64,000 nucleotides of DNA from Rhodospirillum rubrum ATCC 11170 (GCF_000013085.1 NC_007643.1:846001-910000), one strand, 5' to 3'. Shown: positions 35,671-46,574, numbered from the stretch's first letter. Numbers and translations are program-made. The notes: generated by a model from the letters alone, not told the origin.

Positions 35671-36582
35671 ATGAAAAACGCGAACTCCAGGGGCCGTCCC
35701 CGCGGGCGCAGCATGAATGGCAAGCGCCCGCCGAACCGCAATCAGGTTTTCGACAGCAATGGTCCCGGCGTGCGGGTGCGGGGCAATGCCCAGCAACTGG
35801 TCGAGAAATATCTGGCGATGGCCCGCGATGCCTCGTCGCAGGGAGACCGCATCCTGGCGGAGAACTGCCACCAGCACGCCGACCACTACCAGCGCGTTCT
35901 CAACGCCCTGACCGGCCGTTACATCCGTCCCGAGGATCCCAATCAGGGTGGCGCCTATGGCGAGGACGAGGATTTCGGCGACGACGACGATTTCCGCGGC
36001 CCCCGCGACTATCAGCCCGATTACCAGCAGCCCGACTATCGCAGCGATTATCGCGAGCCCCGCGCCGAGGCCCGCGAGCCGCGCGAGCCGAGGGAAACCC
36101 GCGAGCCGAGGGAGCCGCGTGAAATCCGCGAGCCTCGCGAACCCAGGGATAACCGCGATACCCGCGAGCCGCGCGAGATCCGCGAACCCAGGGAGCCCCG
36201 GGAAGCCAGGGAGACCCGCGAGCCGCGCGACGGTCGCGAGCCCCGGGAACCGCGTGAGCCCCGCGAGGTGCGCGAACGCCGCCCGCGCCGGGAGCCCCGT
36301 CCCGCCCTCGAGGCTCCGGCCGAGGTCCAGCTTGCGCCAATCGCTGAGGCCGCCGTCGACGCCAGCCCGAAGGTCGATGTCGCCGTTCCCGCCGCCGCCG
36401 TCGAGCCGGTGCCGGCCGAGCAGCCGGTGATCGCCGTCGAAGGCGACGAGGAAAAGCCCCGGGCCAAGGCCGAGCGGGCGCCGCGCCGCCGCCGTCGTCC
36501 GGCCGCCGAGATCGCCGCCGAGGCCGAGGCCGAGGCCGAAGGCCAGGGCGGAGATGCCAGCGAACAGACCATCCCCGCCTGA
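35671..36582 (+). CDS. DUF4167 protein with Arg-Glu-Pro repeat tail
   Basis: Protein of 303 residues from ATG 35671; ATG 35635 would add 12 residues. The N-terminal DUF4167 domain is clear: [20 protein letters not shown], then [42 protein letters not shown]. From about residue 125 to 215 the chain is a run of REP, REI, RET and RDN units, followed by an Ala/Glu-rich tail with a basic RRRRRP patch. Function unknown. The basic N-terminus and charged repeats suggest nucleic-acid or ribosome binding (inference). Confidence 0.85.
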   Translation: MKNANSRGRPRGRSMNGKRPPNRNQVFDSNGPGVRVRGNAQQLVEKYLAMARDASSQGDRILAENCHQHADHYQRVLNALTGRYIRPEDPNQGGAYGEDEDFGDDDDFRGPRDYQPDYQQPDYRSDYREPRAEAREPREPRETREPREPREIREPREPRDNRDTREPREIREPREPREARETREPRDGREPREPREPREVRERRPRREPRPALEAPAEVQLAPIAEAAVDASPKVDVAVPAAAVEPVPAEQPVIAVEGDEEKPRAKAERAPRRRRRPAAEIAAEAEAEAEGQGGDASEQTIPA

Positions 36583-36613
36583 GGCCTTTTCGGGCCAGCC
36601 AAAGGCCGTTTTT
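36583..36613 (+). terminator. Rho-independent terminator after DUF4167 gene
   Basis: GGCCTTT (36583-36589) pairs with AAAGGCC (36601-36607), followed by G and TTTTT (36609-36613). A second 9-bp hairpin, CCGGGGCCG/CGGCCCCGG at 36614-36645, stands right behind it. Together they separate the DUF4167 gene from clpB. Confidence 0.75.
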
Positions 36614-36684
36614 CCGGGGCCGTATCCGCAAGGGTGCGGCCCCGGGATTTATTGGCTTCCCCCTGCGTAAACGGGGCGTTGCCG

Positions 36685-36716
36685 CTGTTGCGCGCGGGCC
36701 TTTCCCACCCCCATAT
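36685..36716 (+). promoter_or_regulatory. Candidate sigma-32 heat-shock promoter for clpB
   Basis: CCCCATAT at 36709-36716 is an exact match to the sigma-32 -10 consensus CCCCATnT. A weak -35 (TGTTGCG, from 36686) lies about 16 bases upstream. It is 93 bases ahead of the clpB start, and clpB is a classical heat-shock gene. Confidence 0.5.
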
Positions 36717-36808
36717 CTACCGTGACCATATGCCTGGAAGGGCGAGGACGCCGCCGTATGTCGGGGCGCCATGCCCGGTCCCCTAGAGAAGGTGAGGATG
36801 GATAGATT

Positions 36809-39421
36809 ATGGATCCCGAAAAACTGACGGATCGGTCGAAGGGCTTTCTGCAGGCGGCTCAGACCATCGCCCTGCGCGAAACCCACCAGCAGGTGACGCC
36901 CGAGCATCTGCTCAAGGCCCTGCTTGATGATAAAGAAGGATTGGCGGCCAATTTGATTCGCGCCGCTGGCGGTGACCCGCTGCGCGCCCAGGAGGCGGTC
37001 AACCGCGAAGTCGACAAACTGCCCAAGGTGCAAGGCGCCCAGCAGATGTATTGGGCCCAGTCGCTGGCCCGGGTGATCGATCAGGCGACGCGCATGGCCG
37101 AAAAGGCCGGCGATAGCTTCGTGACCGTGGAGCGCTTGCTGATCGCCCTGGCGATGGCCGCCGAGACCCCGGCCAAGCGCATCCTCGCCGAGGCCGGCGC
37201 CACGCCCCAGGGCCTCAACAAGGCGGTCGAAGACCTGCGCAAGGGCCGCAAGGCCGATAGCGCCGGGGCGGAATCCCAATATGACGCCCTGAAGAAATAC
37301 GCCCGCGACCTGACCGAGGCGGCGCGCGAGGGCAAGCTTGACCCGGTGATCGGCCGCGACGAGGAAATCCGCCGCACCATCCAGGTGCTCAGCCGCCGCA
37401 CCAAGAACAACCCGGTGCTGATCGGCGAGCCCGGTGTCGGCAAGACGGCGATCATCGAGGGTCTGGCCCTGCGCATCGTCAATGGCGACGTTCCCGAAAG
37501 CCTGCAGAACAAGAAGCTGATGGCCCTTGACCTTGGCGCCATGGTCGCCGGCGCCAAGTTCCGTGGCGAGTTCGAGGAACGCCTGAAGGCGATGCTGACC
37601 GAGGTGTCGGCGGCCGAGGGCGAGATCATCTTGTTCATCGACGAGATGCACACCCTGATCGGCGCCGGGGCCGGGGAGGGGGCGATGGACGCCTCGAACC
37701 TGCTCAAGCCGGCCTTGGCGCGCGGCGATCTGCATTGCGTTGGCGCGACCACGCTCAATGAATACCGCAAGCATGTGGAAAAGGACGCGGCCCTGGCCCG
37801 GCGTTTCCAGCCGGTTTTCGTCTCCGAGCCGGGTGTGGCCGATACCATTTCGATCCTGCGCGGCATCAAGGAGAAGTACGAGCTGCACCACGGGGTGCGC
37901 ATCGCCGATAACGCCCTGGTCGCCGCCGCCACCTTGTCCAACCGCTATATCACCGACCGCTTCCTGCCCGATAAGGCCATCGACCTGATGGACGAGGCGG
38001 CAAGCCGCCTGCGCATGGAGGTCGACAGCAAGCCCGAGGCCCTGGACGAGCTTGATCGCCGCATCATCCAGCTGAAAATCGAGCGCGAGGCCCTGCGCAA
38101 GGAAAAGGACATCGCCTCGGAGGCCCGTCTTAGCGATCTGGAAAAGGAACTGGCCGATCTGGAAAGCCAGTCGGCGACCCTGACCGAGGACTGGAAGCGC
38201 GAAAAGGAAGGTCTGGCCGGATCGACGCGCATCAAGGAGCAATTGGAGCAGGCGCGCGGTGATCTTGATATCGCCAAACGCCAAGCCAATTGGGCGCGGG
38301 CGGGCGAGTTGGAATATGGCGTCATCCCCGATCTCGAACGCCGTTTGGGCGAGGTCGAATCCGGTGATGGCCTCGCCCATCGCCAGGGTGGCAAGCTGGT
38401 CAACGAGGTGGTGACCGCCGAGACCATCGCTTCGGTGGTGTCGCGCTGGACCGGCATTCCCGTTGACAAGATGCTGGCGGGCGAACGCGAAAAGCTGCTG
38501 GGCATGGAAAAGGTTCTGGCTTCAAGGGTGGTCGGCCAGCGCGAGGCGGTGGTGGCCGTTTCCAACGCCGTCCGCCGCTCGCGGGCCGGCTTGCAAGATC
38601 CCAACCGGCCGATGGGGTCGTTCCTGTTCCTCGGCCCCACCGGCGTGGGCAAGACCGAACTGACCAAGGCCCTGGCCGCCTTCCTGTTCGACGACGAGCA
38701 GGCGATGGTGCGCATCGACATGTCCGAATACATGGAAAAGCACGCGGTTTCCCGGCTGATCGGCGCGCCTCCGGGCTATGTCGGCTATGACGAGGGCGGG
38801 GCTTTGACCGAGGCGGTGCGGCGCCGGCCCTATCAGGTGATCTTGTTTGACGAGGTCGAGAAGGCCCATCCCGATGTGTTCAACGTGCTTCTGCAGGTGC
38901 TTGACGACGGCCGCTTGACCGATGGCCAGGGCCGCACCGTCGATTTCCGCAATACCCTGATCGTGCTGACCTCGAACCTGGGGGCCGATATCCTGGCCAA
39001 CCAGCCCGAGGGCGATGATTCAGGCGCGGTGCGCGGCGCGGTGATGGAGATGGTGCGCGCCGCCTTCCGCCCCGAGTTCCTGAACCGCCTTGACGAGATC
39101 TTGCTGTTCCATCGCCTGTTCCGCGAGAACATGGCCGGGATCGTGTCGATCCAGCTTGGCCGTTTGGCCGACCGGCTGCGCGATCGCAAGATGACCCTTG
39201 ATCTGGACGACGCGGCGCGCGACTGGCTGGCCGAGCGCGGCTATGACCCGGTCTATGGCGCCCGGCCGCTTAAGCGGGTGATCCAGCGCTCTTTGGAAAA
39301 TCCGCTGGCCACCCTGGTGCTTGATGGCCGGATCAAGGATGGCGATGTCATCCGCATTACCGTTGAAGGAGGCAAACTGGTGGTCAATGGCGAAGCGTTG
39401 TCTTTGGACACCGCCGCATGA
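36809..39421 (+). CDS. clpB: ClpB disaggregase
   Basis: Hexameric AAA+ chaperone that pulls apart protein aggregates with DnaK. 870 residues, full length. The N-terminal repeat domain begins [28 protein letters not shown]. First Walker A is GEPGVGKTA near residue 205, the coiled-coil middle domain covers about 410-530, second Walker A is GPTGVGKTE near 609, and the arginine-finger region [12 protein letters not shown] follows. The stop overlaps the start of the next gene. Confidence 0.98.
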   Translation: MDPEKLTDRSKGFLQAAQTIALRETHQQVTPEHLLKALLDDKEGLAANLIRAAGGDPLRAQEAVNREVDKLPKVQGAQQMYWAQSLARVIDQATRMAEKAGDSFVTVERLLIALAMAAETPAKRILAEAGATPQGLNKAVEDLRKGRKADSAGAESQYDALKKYARDLTEAAREGKLDPVIGRDEEIRRTIQVLSRRTKNNPVLIGEPGVGKTAIIEGLALRIVNGDVPESLQNKKLMALDLGAMVAGAKFRGEFEERLKAMLTEVSAAEGEIILFIDEMHTLIGAGAGEGAMDASNLLKPALARGDLHCVGATTLNEYRKHVEKDAALARRFQPVFVSEPGVADTISILRGIKEKYELHHGVRIADNALVAAATLSNRYITDRFLPDKAIDLMDEAASRLRMEVDSKPEALDELDRRIIQLKIEREALRKEKDIASEARLSDLEKELADLESQSATLTEDWKREKEGLAGSTRIKEQLEQARGDLDIAKRQANWARAGELEYGVIPDLERRLGEVESGDGLAHRQGGKLVNEVVTAETIASVVSRWTGIPVDKMLAGEREKLLGMEKVLASRVVGQREAVVAVSNAVRRSRAGLQDPNRPMGSFLFLGPTGVGKTELTKALAAFLFDDEQAMVRIDMSEYMEKHAVSRLIGAPPGYVGYDEGGALTEAVRRRPYQVILFDEVEKAHPDVFNVLLQVLDDGRLTDGQGRTVDFRNTLIVLTSNLGADILANQPEGDDSGAVRGAVMEMVRAAFRPEFLNRLDEILLFHRLFRENMAGIVSIQLGRLADRLRDRKMTLDLDDAARDWLAERGYDPVYGARPLKRVIQRSLENPLATLVLDGRIKDGDVIRITVEGGKLVVNGEALSLDTAA

Positions 39422-40488
39422 ACACGGCGGGTGAAGGCGCCCTGACCGGCGACGGATCAAGCACCGGGGAAACGACGGGGGGCGGGCTGCCGCTCGTCGC
39501 CTTGTCGCAGACCTCGGTGGCGGCGGCGGTGGATAACGCCGCCGCCCGCTACCTTCTGCGCCGGCGCGAGCGGGTCGAGGCCTTCGTCGCCGAAACCTAT
39601 TCGCTGCGCGGGTCGCTTCGTCTGCACCGCCATGCCATCGGCTGGGACGTGGTTCGCGCCCCGGTCAATATGGCCCTGGCCGTGCCACAGGTGGCGGTGA
39701 TGGGGGCGGCCTGGGGCTTGCGCAAGGTCGGTCAGGCCTGGAAGCCGGCCGGCCGCGCCGCCGACCGCCTGGGACGGCTGACCTTGATGCTGCCCACCGA
39801 TCTGGGGCGCGAGCTGACCTTTCGGCTGTTCCGCGACTTCCTGGAACTGCCGATGGACGACGGCAAGGGCAATGTGACCACCCGCGACGCCCTGGCCGCC
39901 GAGATCCTGGCCGAGCCGCAAATCTCGTTTCTGGTCCAGGCGGTGGCCGACGAGATCGCCAAGCGCCGTGATGACCCGACCTTTCGCGCCCGCCTTGAAG
40001 GCAATCTGGCGGCCTATGTCGGCAGCCGGGCGGCGGCGGCCGATCTGGTCAACGCCTTCGTTTGCGCCGGGGCGGGCATCGCCGTGGCCAATAATCTGAC
40101 GCCGGGCACCTGGGGGCTTTCAACCCTGCTGGCCGGTCTGGTCGCCCAGAAGCTGGCGGTGATGAGCTTCCCGCTGGGCGGAGCCATCGGCGCGGCCTGG
40201 TATGGGCTGTTTCCGGTGGCGGTTCCGGGCATCGCCCTGGCCGCTTCGGCCACGGCGGTGATGGGAGCGGCCGCCGTGGTCGGCGCCTTCGCCGGCATTC
40301 TGACCGATCCCTTGCAGCGCCGCCTGGGCATGCATCAACATCGCCTCAATCGATTGGTCGATACCCTGGAAACCGACCTGCGCGGCCAGCCCGGCCTGCC
40401 TTTGGTGCTGCGCGACCATTACGTCGCCCGCGTCTTCGATCTGCTTGATCTTTTGGTGACCGCCCATCGCCTCGCCGCCGTGCGCTGA
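39418..40488 (+). CDS. Conserved hypothetical membrane-associated protein (DUF6635-like)
   Basis: Protein of 356 residues, coupled to clpB by ATGA. The N-terminal half is soluble and helical ([40 protein letters not shown]). The second half has hydrophobic Gly/Ala-rich segments ([32 protein letters not shown] and [27 protein letters not shown]), likely two to four membrane helices. It resembles DUF6635, but I hold that loosely. Co-expression with clpB suggests a stress link. Confidence 0.65.
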   Translation: MNTAGEGALTGDGSSTGETTGGGLPLVALSQTSVAAAVDNAAARYLLRRRERVEAFVAETYSLRGSLRLHRHAIGWDVVRAPVNMALAVPQVAVMGAAWGLRKVGQAWKPAGRAADRLGRLTLMLPTDLGRELTFRLFRDFLELPMDDGKGNVTTRDALAAEILAEPQISFLVQAVADEIAKRRDDPTFRARLEGNLAAYVGSRAAAADLVNAFVCAGAGIAVANNLTPGTWGLSTLLAGLVAQKLAVMSFPLGGAIGAAWYGLFPVAVPGIALAASATAVMGAAAVVGAFAGILTDPLQRRLGMHQHRLNRLVDTLETDLRGQPGLPLVLRDHYVARVFDLLDLLVTAHRLAAVR

Positions 40489-40551
40489 ACCGGTCCCCGT
40501 CCCTCTCCCGCTTTCTTTCCCCCATCGGCTCCGGGTCAAGGACCTTTATCC

Positions 40552-42255
40552 GTGCAAATCGTAAAAGACACCAAGATCGGAACCCGATTGCTCATCGGCT
40601 TTGGGGGAATGCTGGTCATGACCGTCATTCTGGCGGTTTTCGGCATTCATCGGGTCAATGAGATCAGCCATAGCCTGGATGTGATCAACGAGGTCAATAG
40701 CGTGAAGCAGCGCTATGCCATCAACTTCCGTGGCAGCGTCCATGACCGGGCGATCGCCCTGCGCGACGTGACGCTGGTCACCAGCGCGGGCGATGCCGAC
40801 GCCGTGGTGGCGACCATCGACAAGCTGGCGGGCGATTACCAGCGCTCGGCCGAACTGATGGACCGCATGTTCGCCGAACGGAACGATATCGGGGCCGAGG
40901 AGCGGACGATCCTTGGCCAGATCAAGCAAACCGAATCGCGCACCATGCCTTTGGTTAAAACGGTGATCGACCGCCGGCGCGCCGGCGATCTGGAGGGGGC
41001 GCGCGCCCTGCTGATGGCCGAGGCGCGGCCGGCCTTCGTTGAATGGCTGGAGCGGATCAACCGCTTCATCGATCTTCAGGAAAACGCCAATCAGGTGATC
41101 GCCGAGCGGACGCGGGCGGTGGCGCGCGGCTTCGCCGAGCGGATGATCGGTCTTTGCGCCCTTGTGCTGGTCGTCGGCGTCGCTCTGGCTTGGTGGACGA
41201 TCGGCTCGATCCGCCCGCTCAAGCGGCTGACGGCGAGCATGCTCCGGCTGGCCGAGGGGGATCTTGGCGTCGATCTGCCGGTGGCGCGCGGCCGCGACGA
41301 GGTGGGCGAGATCATCGGCGCCGTCGCCGTTTTCAAGCGCAACGCCCAGGAAGCCGCCGAGCTGCGCGCCGAACAGGCGGCGATGGCCGAGCGGTCGGAA
41401 CGCCAGAAGCGCGAGGCGCTGGGCGCCATGGCCGCCACCGTTGAACGCGAGACCGCCCAGGTCGTGGACGAGGTGGCGCGGCGGACCAGCCGCCTGAACG
41501 CCTCGGCCGAGGACATGGCGACCTCGGCTCAAACCGTGTCGGCCAGTTCCGACAGCGTGTCGACCTCGGCGCGCAAGGCGCTGTCGAACGCCGAGACGGT
41601 GGCCGGAGCGGCCGAGGAGATGACCGCCTCGATCCGCGAGATCCTGCGCCAGATGGACAATACCACCGCGCTCACCGCCCAGGCGGCGCGCACCGGCCAG
41701 ACCGCCGAGACCACCGTGGCCTCGTTGCAGGCCGCCGTGGAGCGCATCGGCGAAGTGGCGACCCTGATCGGCACCATCGCCGGACAGACCAATCTGCTGG
41801 CGCTCAACGCCACCATCGAATCCGCCCGGGCCGGCGATGCCGGAAAAGGATTTGCCGTGGTCGCCCAGGAGGTTAAAAATCTGGCCAATCAAACCGGGCG
41901 TTCGACCGAGGAGATCACCCGTCAGATCGCCGAGGTCCAATCGGCGACCCGGGCGGCGGCCGAGGCGGTCAAGGCGATGATCGGCGATATCCGCACGATC
42001 GATCAGGTCAGCGCCTCGGTGGCCAGCGCCGTGCGGGAACAAGATCAGGCGACCGCCGAGATCGCGCGCAGCGTGGCCGAAACCGCCGCCGCGTCGAGCG
42101 AGGTGACCGAGCGTATCGACGACGTGGCCCGTGAAGCCGATGCCAATGGCCTGCGCGCCCAGGCGGTCAAGGAAATCGGCCGCGATGTCGACCACAGTAT
42201 CGAGGCCCTGCGCCAGACCTTGGTCAGGGTGGTTCGGGAAGCGGCCCTCGCCTGA
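40552..42255 (+). CDS. Methyl-accepting chemotaxis protein with 4HB-type sensor
   Basis: Complete chemoreceptor of 567 residues from GTG 40552. Membrane segments are near 13-32 and 193-212. Between them lies a helical four-helix-bundle sensor with the pattern [23 protein letters not shown] seen in 4HB_MCP domains. HAMP and the MA domain follow, with tip [20 protein letters not shown] and [18 protein letters not shown]. Not in an operon with other chemotaxis genes. Confidence 0.95.
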   Translation: MQIVKDTKIGTRLLIGFGGMLVMTVILAVFGIHRVNEISHSLDVINEVNSVKQRYAINFRGSVHDRAIALRDVTLVTSAGDADAVVATIDKLAGDYQRSAELMDRMFAERNDIGAEERTILGQIKQTESRTMPLVKTVIDRRRAGDLEGARALLMAEARPAFVEWLERINRFIDLQENANQVIAERTRAVARGFAERMIGLCALVLVVGVALAWWTIGSIRPLKRLTASMLRLAEGDLGVDLPVARGRDEVGEIIGAVAVFKRNAQEAAELRAEQAAMAERSERQKREALGAMAATVERETAQVVDEVARRTSRLNASAEDMATSAQTVSASSDSVSTSARKALSNAETVAGAAEEMTASIREILRQMDNTTALTAQAARTGQTAETTVASLQAAVERIGEVATLIGTIAGQTNLLALNATIESARAGDAGKGFAVVAQEVKNLANQTGRSTEEITRQIAEVQSATRAAAEAVKAMIGDIRTIDQVSASVASAVREQDQATAEIARSVAETAAASSEVTERIDDVAREADANGLRAQAVKEIGRDVDHSIEALRQTLVRVVREAALA

Positions 42256-42279
42256 TCGGAGCGCGGGGAAGGGGTTTTG

Positions 42280-43590
42280 ATGATTGCCGTGGAAATCGCC
42301 GTGATCGTTCTGCTGATGCTGCTGAACGGTCTTTTCGCGATGTCGGAACTGGCGATGGTGTCGTCGCGCCGCGCCCGCCTGCAGGCGATGGCCGACCGCC
42401 ATGTGCCCGGCGCCCGCATCGCCTTGCGGCTGACCGAGGATCCGGGGCGCTTCCTGTCGACCGTGCAGATCGGCATCACCCTGGTCGGCGTCGTCGCCGG
42501 CGCCTATGGCGGGGCGACGCTGGGCGATCGCGCCGGGGAATGCCTGGAGACGATCCCGGCCTTGGCCGGCTGGGGGCGGTTTCTTGGGGTCGGCGGGGTG
42601 CTGCTGCTGATCACCTTTTTGTCGATCGTTCTGGGCGAGTTGATTCCCAAACGCATCGCCCTGACCAACCCCGAACGCACCGCCTGCGTCGTCGCCGGGC
42701 TGATGCGCGCCCTGTCGCGGATCGCCGCCCCCTTCGTCTGGCTGCTCGCCGCCTCGACCGAGATGGCGCTGCGCCTGCTCGGCATCCATGGCTCCGAGGG
42801 CACGACGGTGACCGAGGAGGAGGTGCGGGCCTTGATTTCCGAAGGAACCGAGGCCGGGGTCTTCGCCCCCGAGGAACAGGAGATGATCCGCGGCGTGCTG
42901 CGGCTGGGCGATCGCACCGTGCGCGCGGTGATGACGCCGCGCCCCGAGGTGGTCTGGCTTGACCTTGAGGAGCCGACCCAGGCGCTTTTGCTCCAGATCG
43001 GTTCGGGCAGCCATTCGTCCTATCCGGTCTGCCGGGGCCAGCTTGATGAGATCGTCGGCATCGTCCACACCCGCGATTTGCTGGCCGCCGCCGTGCGCGG
43101 CAAGCCGCTGAACCTGGAAGCCGCCATGGTGCGGCCTTTGGTTGTTCACGACGGCATGGCGATCTTGCGTTTGCTCGATCTGATGAAGGCGAACCGCAGT
43201 TATCTGGCGGTGGTGGTCGATGAATACGGTAGCGTAGAAGGCGTGGTGACCCTGACCGATATCCTTGAAAGCATCGCCGGCGATCTGCCCGATGCCGATG
43301 AGGATAGCGAGGTCGCCGCCGTGCCGCGGGCCGATGGGTCGTGGCTGGTGGAAGGGTGGATGCCGATCGACGAATTCGAAGACACGCTGCACCTGCGTGA
43401 TCTGCGCGATGGCGACGATTTTCAAACCGTCGCCGGTTTGGTGTTGCGCGAATTGGGCCGCATTCCCAGTGCCGGCGATGTGTTCGAGCGCGATGGCATC
43501 CGCTTCGAGGTGGTCGATATGGATCGTCGCCGCATCGATAAGATCCTGGTCACGCCGCTACCTTCAAGCCAAGCCGAGGGGGATATCTGA
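42280..43590 (+). CDS. CNNM/CorC-type (hemolysin-family) membrane protein
   Basis: Protein of 436 residues from ATG 42280; TTG 42277 is just ahead. Order: CNNM transmembrane domain with ALLNGLFAMSELAMVSSRRARLQ and TLVGVVAGAYGGATLGD, then CBS pair (VMTPRPEVVWLDLEEP and YLAVVVDEYGSVEGVVTLTDILESIAGDL), then the CorC/HlyC C-terminal domain (DGSWLVEGWMPIDEFED). These proteins are linked to magnesium or cobalt efflux. The old name hemolysin is historical. Confidence 0.92.
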   Translation: MIAVEIAVIVLLMLLNGLFAMSELAMVSSRRARLQAMADRHVPGARIALRLTEDPGRFLSTVQIGITLVGVVAGAYGGATLGDRAGECLETIPALAGWGRFLGVGGVLLLITFLSIVLGELIPKRIALTNPERTACVVAGLMRALSRIAAPFVWLLAASTEMALRLLGIHGSEGTTVTEEEVRALISEGTEAGVFAPEEQEMIRGVLRLGDRTVRAVMTPRPEVVWLDLEEPTQALLLQIGSGSHSSYPVCRGQLDEIVGIVHTRDLLAAAVRGKPLNLEAAMVRPLVVHDGMAILRLLDLMKANRSYLAVVVDEYGSVEGVVTLTDILESIAGDLPDADEDSEVAAVPRADGSWLVEGWMPIDEFEDTLHLRDLRDGDDFQTVAGLVLRELGRIPSAGDVFERDGIRFEVVDMDRRRIDKILVTPLPSSQAEGDI

Positions 43591-43612
43591 CGCGGCTCCC
43601 CTCGCGCTCTCG

Positions 43613-43668
43613 GCCAAAGCGCGGCGGCGATTCGCCGTTCTTCAGCACGACGGGCTTTGGCGTTTTTT
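43613..43668 (+). terminator. Rho-independent terminator after CNNM gene
   Basis: GCCAAAGC (43613-43620) pairs with GCTTTGGC (43654-43661), with an inner GGCG/CGCC stem, followed directly by G and six T (43663-43668). Confidence 0.75.
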
Positions 43669-43754
43669 GTCCGCTTTTCGGCGCGGGGCGGCCTTTCTCC
43701 CAGGACGCGCGCGGCTAAAATGGGCGGACACCCCCAAAAGACGGAGCCCGCGCC

Positions 43755-44321
43755 ATGTCCGCTTCCGATACCGCCCTGCTGGTGATCGACGCCCAGGAGT
43801 CCTTTCGCCACCGCCCCACTTGGCACGAGGGCGACGTCGCGCCCTTCGTTGATCGGCTTCAGGCGCTGATCGATGGGGCGCGACGCCGGGACATTCCCGT
43901 CGTTCAGATTTTCCATATCGACGACGAGGGGCCCTTCAGCCAAGCCTCGGGCCATGTGGTGACCCTGGCGCCGCTGACCCTCGCCCCCGACGCGGTCTTT
44001 CGCAAGCGCCGCCACAGCGCCTTGATCGGCAGCGGGCTTGACGTCTGGCTGATCAGCAAGGGCGTTCGTCGGATCATCGTCGCCGGCATTCGCACCGAGC
44101 AGTGCTGCGAGACGACGACCCGTCACGCCTCGGACCTTGGCTATGACGTTGATTTCGTCAGCGAGGCGACCTTGACCTTCGCCATGACCGATGCCCAGGG
44201 CCGGGTATGGAGCGCCGAGGAGATCAAGGCCCGCACCGAGCTGGTTCTGGCCGACCGCTTCGCCCGCATCGCCACCGTCGAGGCGGCTTTGGCCGGTCCC
44301 CTGGTCCCCGCCGCCCGATGA
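43755..44321 (+). CDS. Isochorismatase-like cysteine hydrolase
   Basis: Hydrolase of 188 residues. The triad Asp-Lys-Cys is visible: LLVIDAQESFR, VFRKRRHSALIGS and IRTEQCCETTTRHASDLGYDV. Substrates of this fold include isochorismate, nicotinamide and other amides; the sequence does not decide. The stop overlaps the start of the GlxA-type regulator, which may respond to the same metabolite. Confidence 0.88.
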   Translation: MSASDTALLVIDAQESFRHRPTWHEGDVAPFVDRLQALIDGARRRDIPVVQIFHIDDEGPFSQASGHVVTLAPLTLAPDAVFRKRRHSALIGSGLDVWLISKGVRRIIVAGIRTEQCCETTTRHASDLGYDVDFVSEATLTFAMTDAQGRVWSAEEIKARTELVLADRFARIATVEAALAGPLVPAAR

Positions 44322-45334
44322 CGGCCGCCGCCGCCGGACCCGAGGAGGTCGCCGTCTATGTCGTGCTGCCGCCGCGCGTGCTGCTGCTCGATGTCGCCGG
44401 GCCGATCGAGGTGTTGCGCAAGGCCAACCTTGAGCAGGACCGGCTACGCTTCGTGGTGCATTACGTCGGTCCGGCGGCGACGGTCTCGAGTTCCATCGGC
44501 TTGGAGGTGGCCGGGGTGGCGCCCTTGCCCGATACCCTGCCCGAGGGCGCCCTGGTGGTGATCGCCGGAAGCGCCGCGGTGACGCTGGGGGCGGTCCCCG
44601 CCAACCAAGCCGACGACGCCGCCAAGGACGCGGCCATCGTTGATTGGTTGGCCCAAAGGGTGCGTCCGGGGATCGGCCTGATATCGATCTGTTCGGGCGC
44701 CTTGCTGGCGGCGCGGGCTGGTTTGCTTGATGGCGTCGCCTGCACCACCCATCACGCCTGCTGCGCCGAGCTGGCCCGGCTGGCGCCCAAGGCCCGGGTC
44801 GTGGAAAACCGCCTGTATGTCGAGGATGGCGAGCGGCTGTCGAGCGCCGGCGTCACCGCCGGCATCGATCTGATGCTTCATCTGGTGGCCCGGCGCATCG
44901 GCCCAGCCTGCGCCCTGGCGGTGGCGCGCTATCTGGTGCTCTATCTGCGTCGCGGGCCGGGCGATCCCCAGCTTTCACCCTGGCTGGAAGGCCGCAATCA
45001 CCTGCACCGGGCCATCCACCGCGCCCAGGACGCCGTGGCCGCCGATCCGGCCCGGCCATGGAGCCTGGGCGATCTGGCCGAGGTCGCCGCCATCAGCCCG
45101 CGCTCGTTGTCGCGGCTGTTCAACGACCAGGTCGGAATGAGCGTGACCGATTATGTCAACCGCCTGCGCATCGCCCTTGCCCACGACATCCTGACGGCGA
45201 CCCGGCTTGATATGGAAGCCGTGGCCGAACGCGCGGGCTTTTCCTCGACCCGCCAGTTCCGCCGCGCCTGGAGCCGCCTGCACGCCCTGCCGCCAAGCCG
45301 AACCCGCCCCGTTGGTAAAGTGGAGCAGGGGTGA
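44318..45334 (+). CDS. GlxA-type AraC regulator with DJ-1/PfpI domain
   Basis: Transcription regulator of 338 residues. The N-terminal DJ-1/PfpI-like domain has the elbow GLISICSGALLAARAGLLDGVACTTHHAC. The C-terminal AraC domain has two helix-turn-helix units (WSLGDLAEVAAISPRSLSRLFNDQVGMS and DMEAVAERAGFSSTRQFRRAWSRLH). ATG 44318 overlaps the hydrolase stop. Relatives control nitrogenous-compound catabolism; the ligand here is unknown. Confidence 0.9.
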   Translation: MTAAAAGPEEVAVYVVLPPRVLLLDVAGPIEVLRKANLEQDRLRFVVHYVGPAATVSSSIGLEVAGVAPLPDTLPEGALVVIAGSAAVTLGAVPANQADDAAKDAAIVDWLAQRVRPGIGLISICSGALLAARAGLLDGVACTTHHACCAELARLAPKARVVENRLYVEDGERLSSAGVTAGIDLMLHLVARRIGPACALAVARYLVLYLRRGPGDPQLSPWLEGRNHLHRAIHRAQDAVAADPARPWSLGDLAEVAAISPRSLSRLFNDQVGMSVTDYVNRLRIALAHDILTATRLDMEAVAERAGFSSTRQFRRAWSRLHALPPSRTRPVGKVEQG

Positions 45335-45665
45335 GGGGAAAATTCTCCCGATTGGAAGATCTTCTTTCCATAGTCCGGTTCTTGGCAAGGGAAGGGGGAG
45401 AAAGGGGGGCCATAAGACAAATCAAAGACTCATAAAGAGAACGGCGGAGGAGGGGGCAGAGGAGTCTGGACTCGCTTTGGCGGCTGAGATCCCTATCGCC
45501 AAGGGGTAATTCATTTTGGGGAGGGAATGACAAAGGGGTTAATCCTTATCGAGGGAAAGGGAAAGGCAATTCCCTTTCAAGGGGAATTGCGCTAGCGTTC
45601 TCCTTGTAAGGGTGTTTTGGCGTGAATGACGGTCGGAGTGGGGTTCTGAACAAGGGGGGACTCGG
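45335..45665. other. Intergenic region ahead of the repeat-peptide locus
   Basis: 331 bases with many G/A-rich runs and no gene I can support. The main structure is the inverted repeat GCAATTCCC (45566-45574) and GGGAATTGC (45582-45590), a perfect 9-bp stem with a 7-base loop. It has no T-run and stands about 75 bases before the aldo/keto reductase gene, so an operator or leader hairpin for the following operon is possible. Confidence 0.45.
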
Positions 45666-46574
45666 ATGCGAACGAGGCGCCTGGGAAAGACCGCGCTGCG
45701 CGCGTCGCAGGTTGGTCTGGGCACATGGCCGCTGGCGGGCAATGCCGGCTTGGCGGGCTATGGCGCCGTTGATCCCGAGCGGGCCGAAGCCACCGTTCGC
45801 GCCGCCCTGGCGGCGGGCATCACGCTTTTCGATACAGCGGGCATCTATGGCGATGGGTTCGCCGAAAGTCTGTTGGGGCGGCTGCTTCCCGGCGGCGAGG
45901 GGGGGGCGGTCGTGTGCACCAAGGGGGGCTTCTCGCATTTCGCCCAGGGCAGGGCGCCCGACCGCCGCGCTTTCAAGGCCGAGGTGGCGGCGAGTCGTGA
46001 TCGCCTGCGCCGCGAGGTGATCGACATCTATCTGTTGCATAACCCGCCGCCCGTCCTGATCGGCCTGCCCGACGTTTACCGCCCGCTGCAAGACCTGCGC
46101 GATCATGGGTGGATCGGCCATATCGGCGTTTCCGTCGCCCGCGCCATCGATGGCTGGCTGGCCCTCGACCGCCCCGAGGTCGAAGTGGTGCAACTACCCT
46201 TTAACCTGCTTAATACCCAGGCCGATCAAGGGCTTCTAAGCCGGGCCGCCGATCTGGGCAAGGCGGTTCTGGCCCGTGAGGTTCTGGCGAACGGCTGGTT
46301 GTCGGGACGCTATGGCCCCGCATCGACCTTCGCCGCCGGGGACTTCCGCCAGCATCTGCCGGCCGAGGTCAAGGCGGCCATCGCCGGCGATCGCGCCGCC
46401 CTTGAGCCCTATCGCCGCCCGGGCGAAAGCTGGGTGGATTTTTCGCTGCGCTTCGTTCTCGACCGTCCAGAAATTTCCAGCGCCATCGTCGGGGCGAGAC
46501 ATCCCCAGCAGATCGAGGCGCTTTCAAAAGCCGGTACCCTGTCCCCCTCGCCTTCGTGGCACCCGGCGGACTGA
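45666..46574 (+). CDS. Aldo/keto reductase
   Basis: NAD(P)H-dependent oxidoreductase of 302 residues. The tetrad is visible: Asp and Tyr in FDTAGIYGDGFAESLLG, Lys in VVCTKGG and His in DIYLLHNPPP. The C-terminal cofactor region is SSAIVGARHPQQIEAL. It ends 45 bases before the repeat-peptide gene on the same strand, so it may be the first gene of that operon. A role in peptide tailoring is only inferred from position. Confidence 0.88.
   Translation: MRTRRLGKTALRASQVGLGTWPLAGNAGLAGYGAVDPERAEATVRAALAAGITLFDTAGIYGDGFAESLLGRLLPGGEGGAVVCTKGGFSHFAQGRAPDRRAFKAEVAASRDRLRREVIDIYLLHNPPPVLIGLPDVYRPLQDLRDHGWIGHIGVSVARAIDGWLALDRPEVEVVQLPFNLLNTQADQGLLSRAADLGKAVLAREVLANGWLSGRYGPASTFAAGDFRQHLPAEVKAAIAGDRAALEPYRRPGESWVDFSLRFVLDRPEISSAIVGARHPQQIEALSKAGTLSPSPSWHPAD

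Noticed and set aside
35900..38380. Minus-strand open frame of 826 codons opposite clpB
   Set aside because: Shadow of clpB and of the REP tract; no domain visible.
40546..43425. Minus-strand open frame of 959 codons across the chemoreceptor and CNNM genes
   Set aside because: Typical antisense shadow in high-GC DNA; His/Gly/Arg-rich, no family, and two clear genes lie on the other strand.
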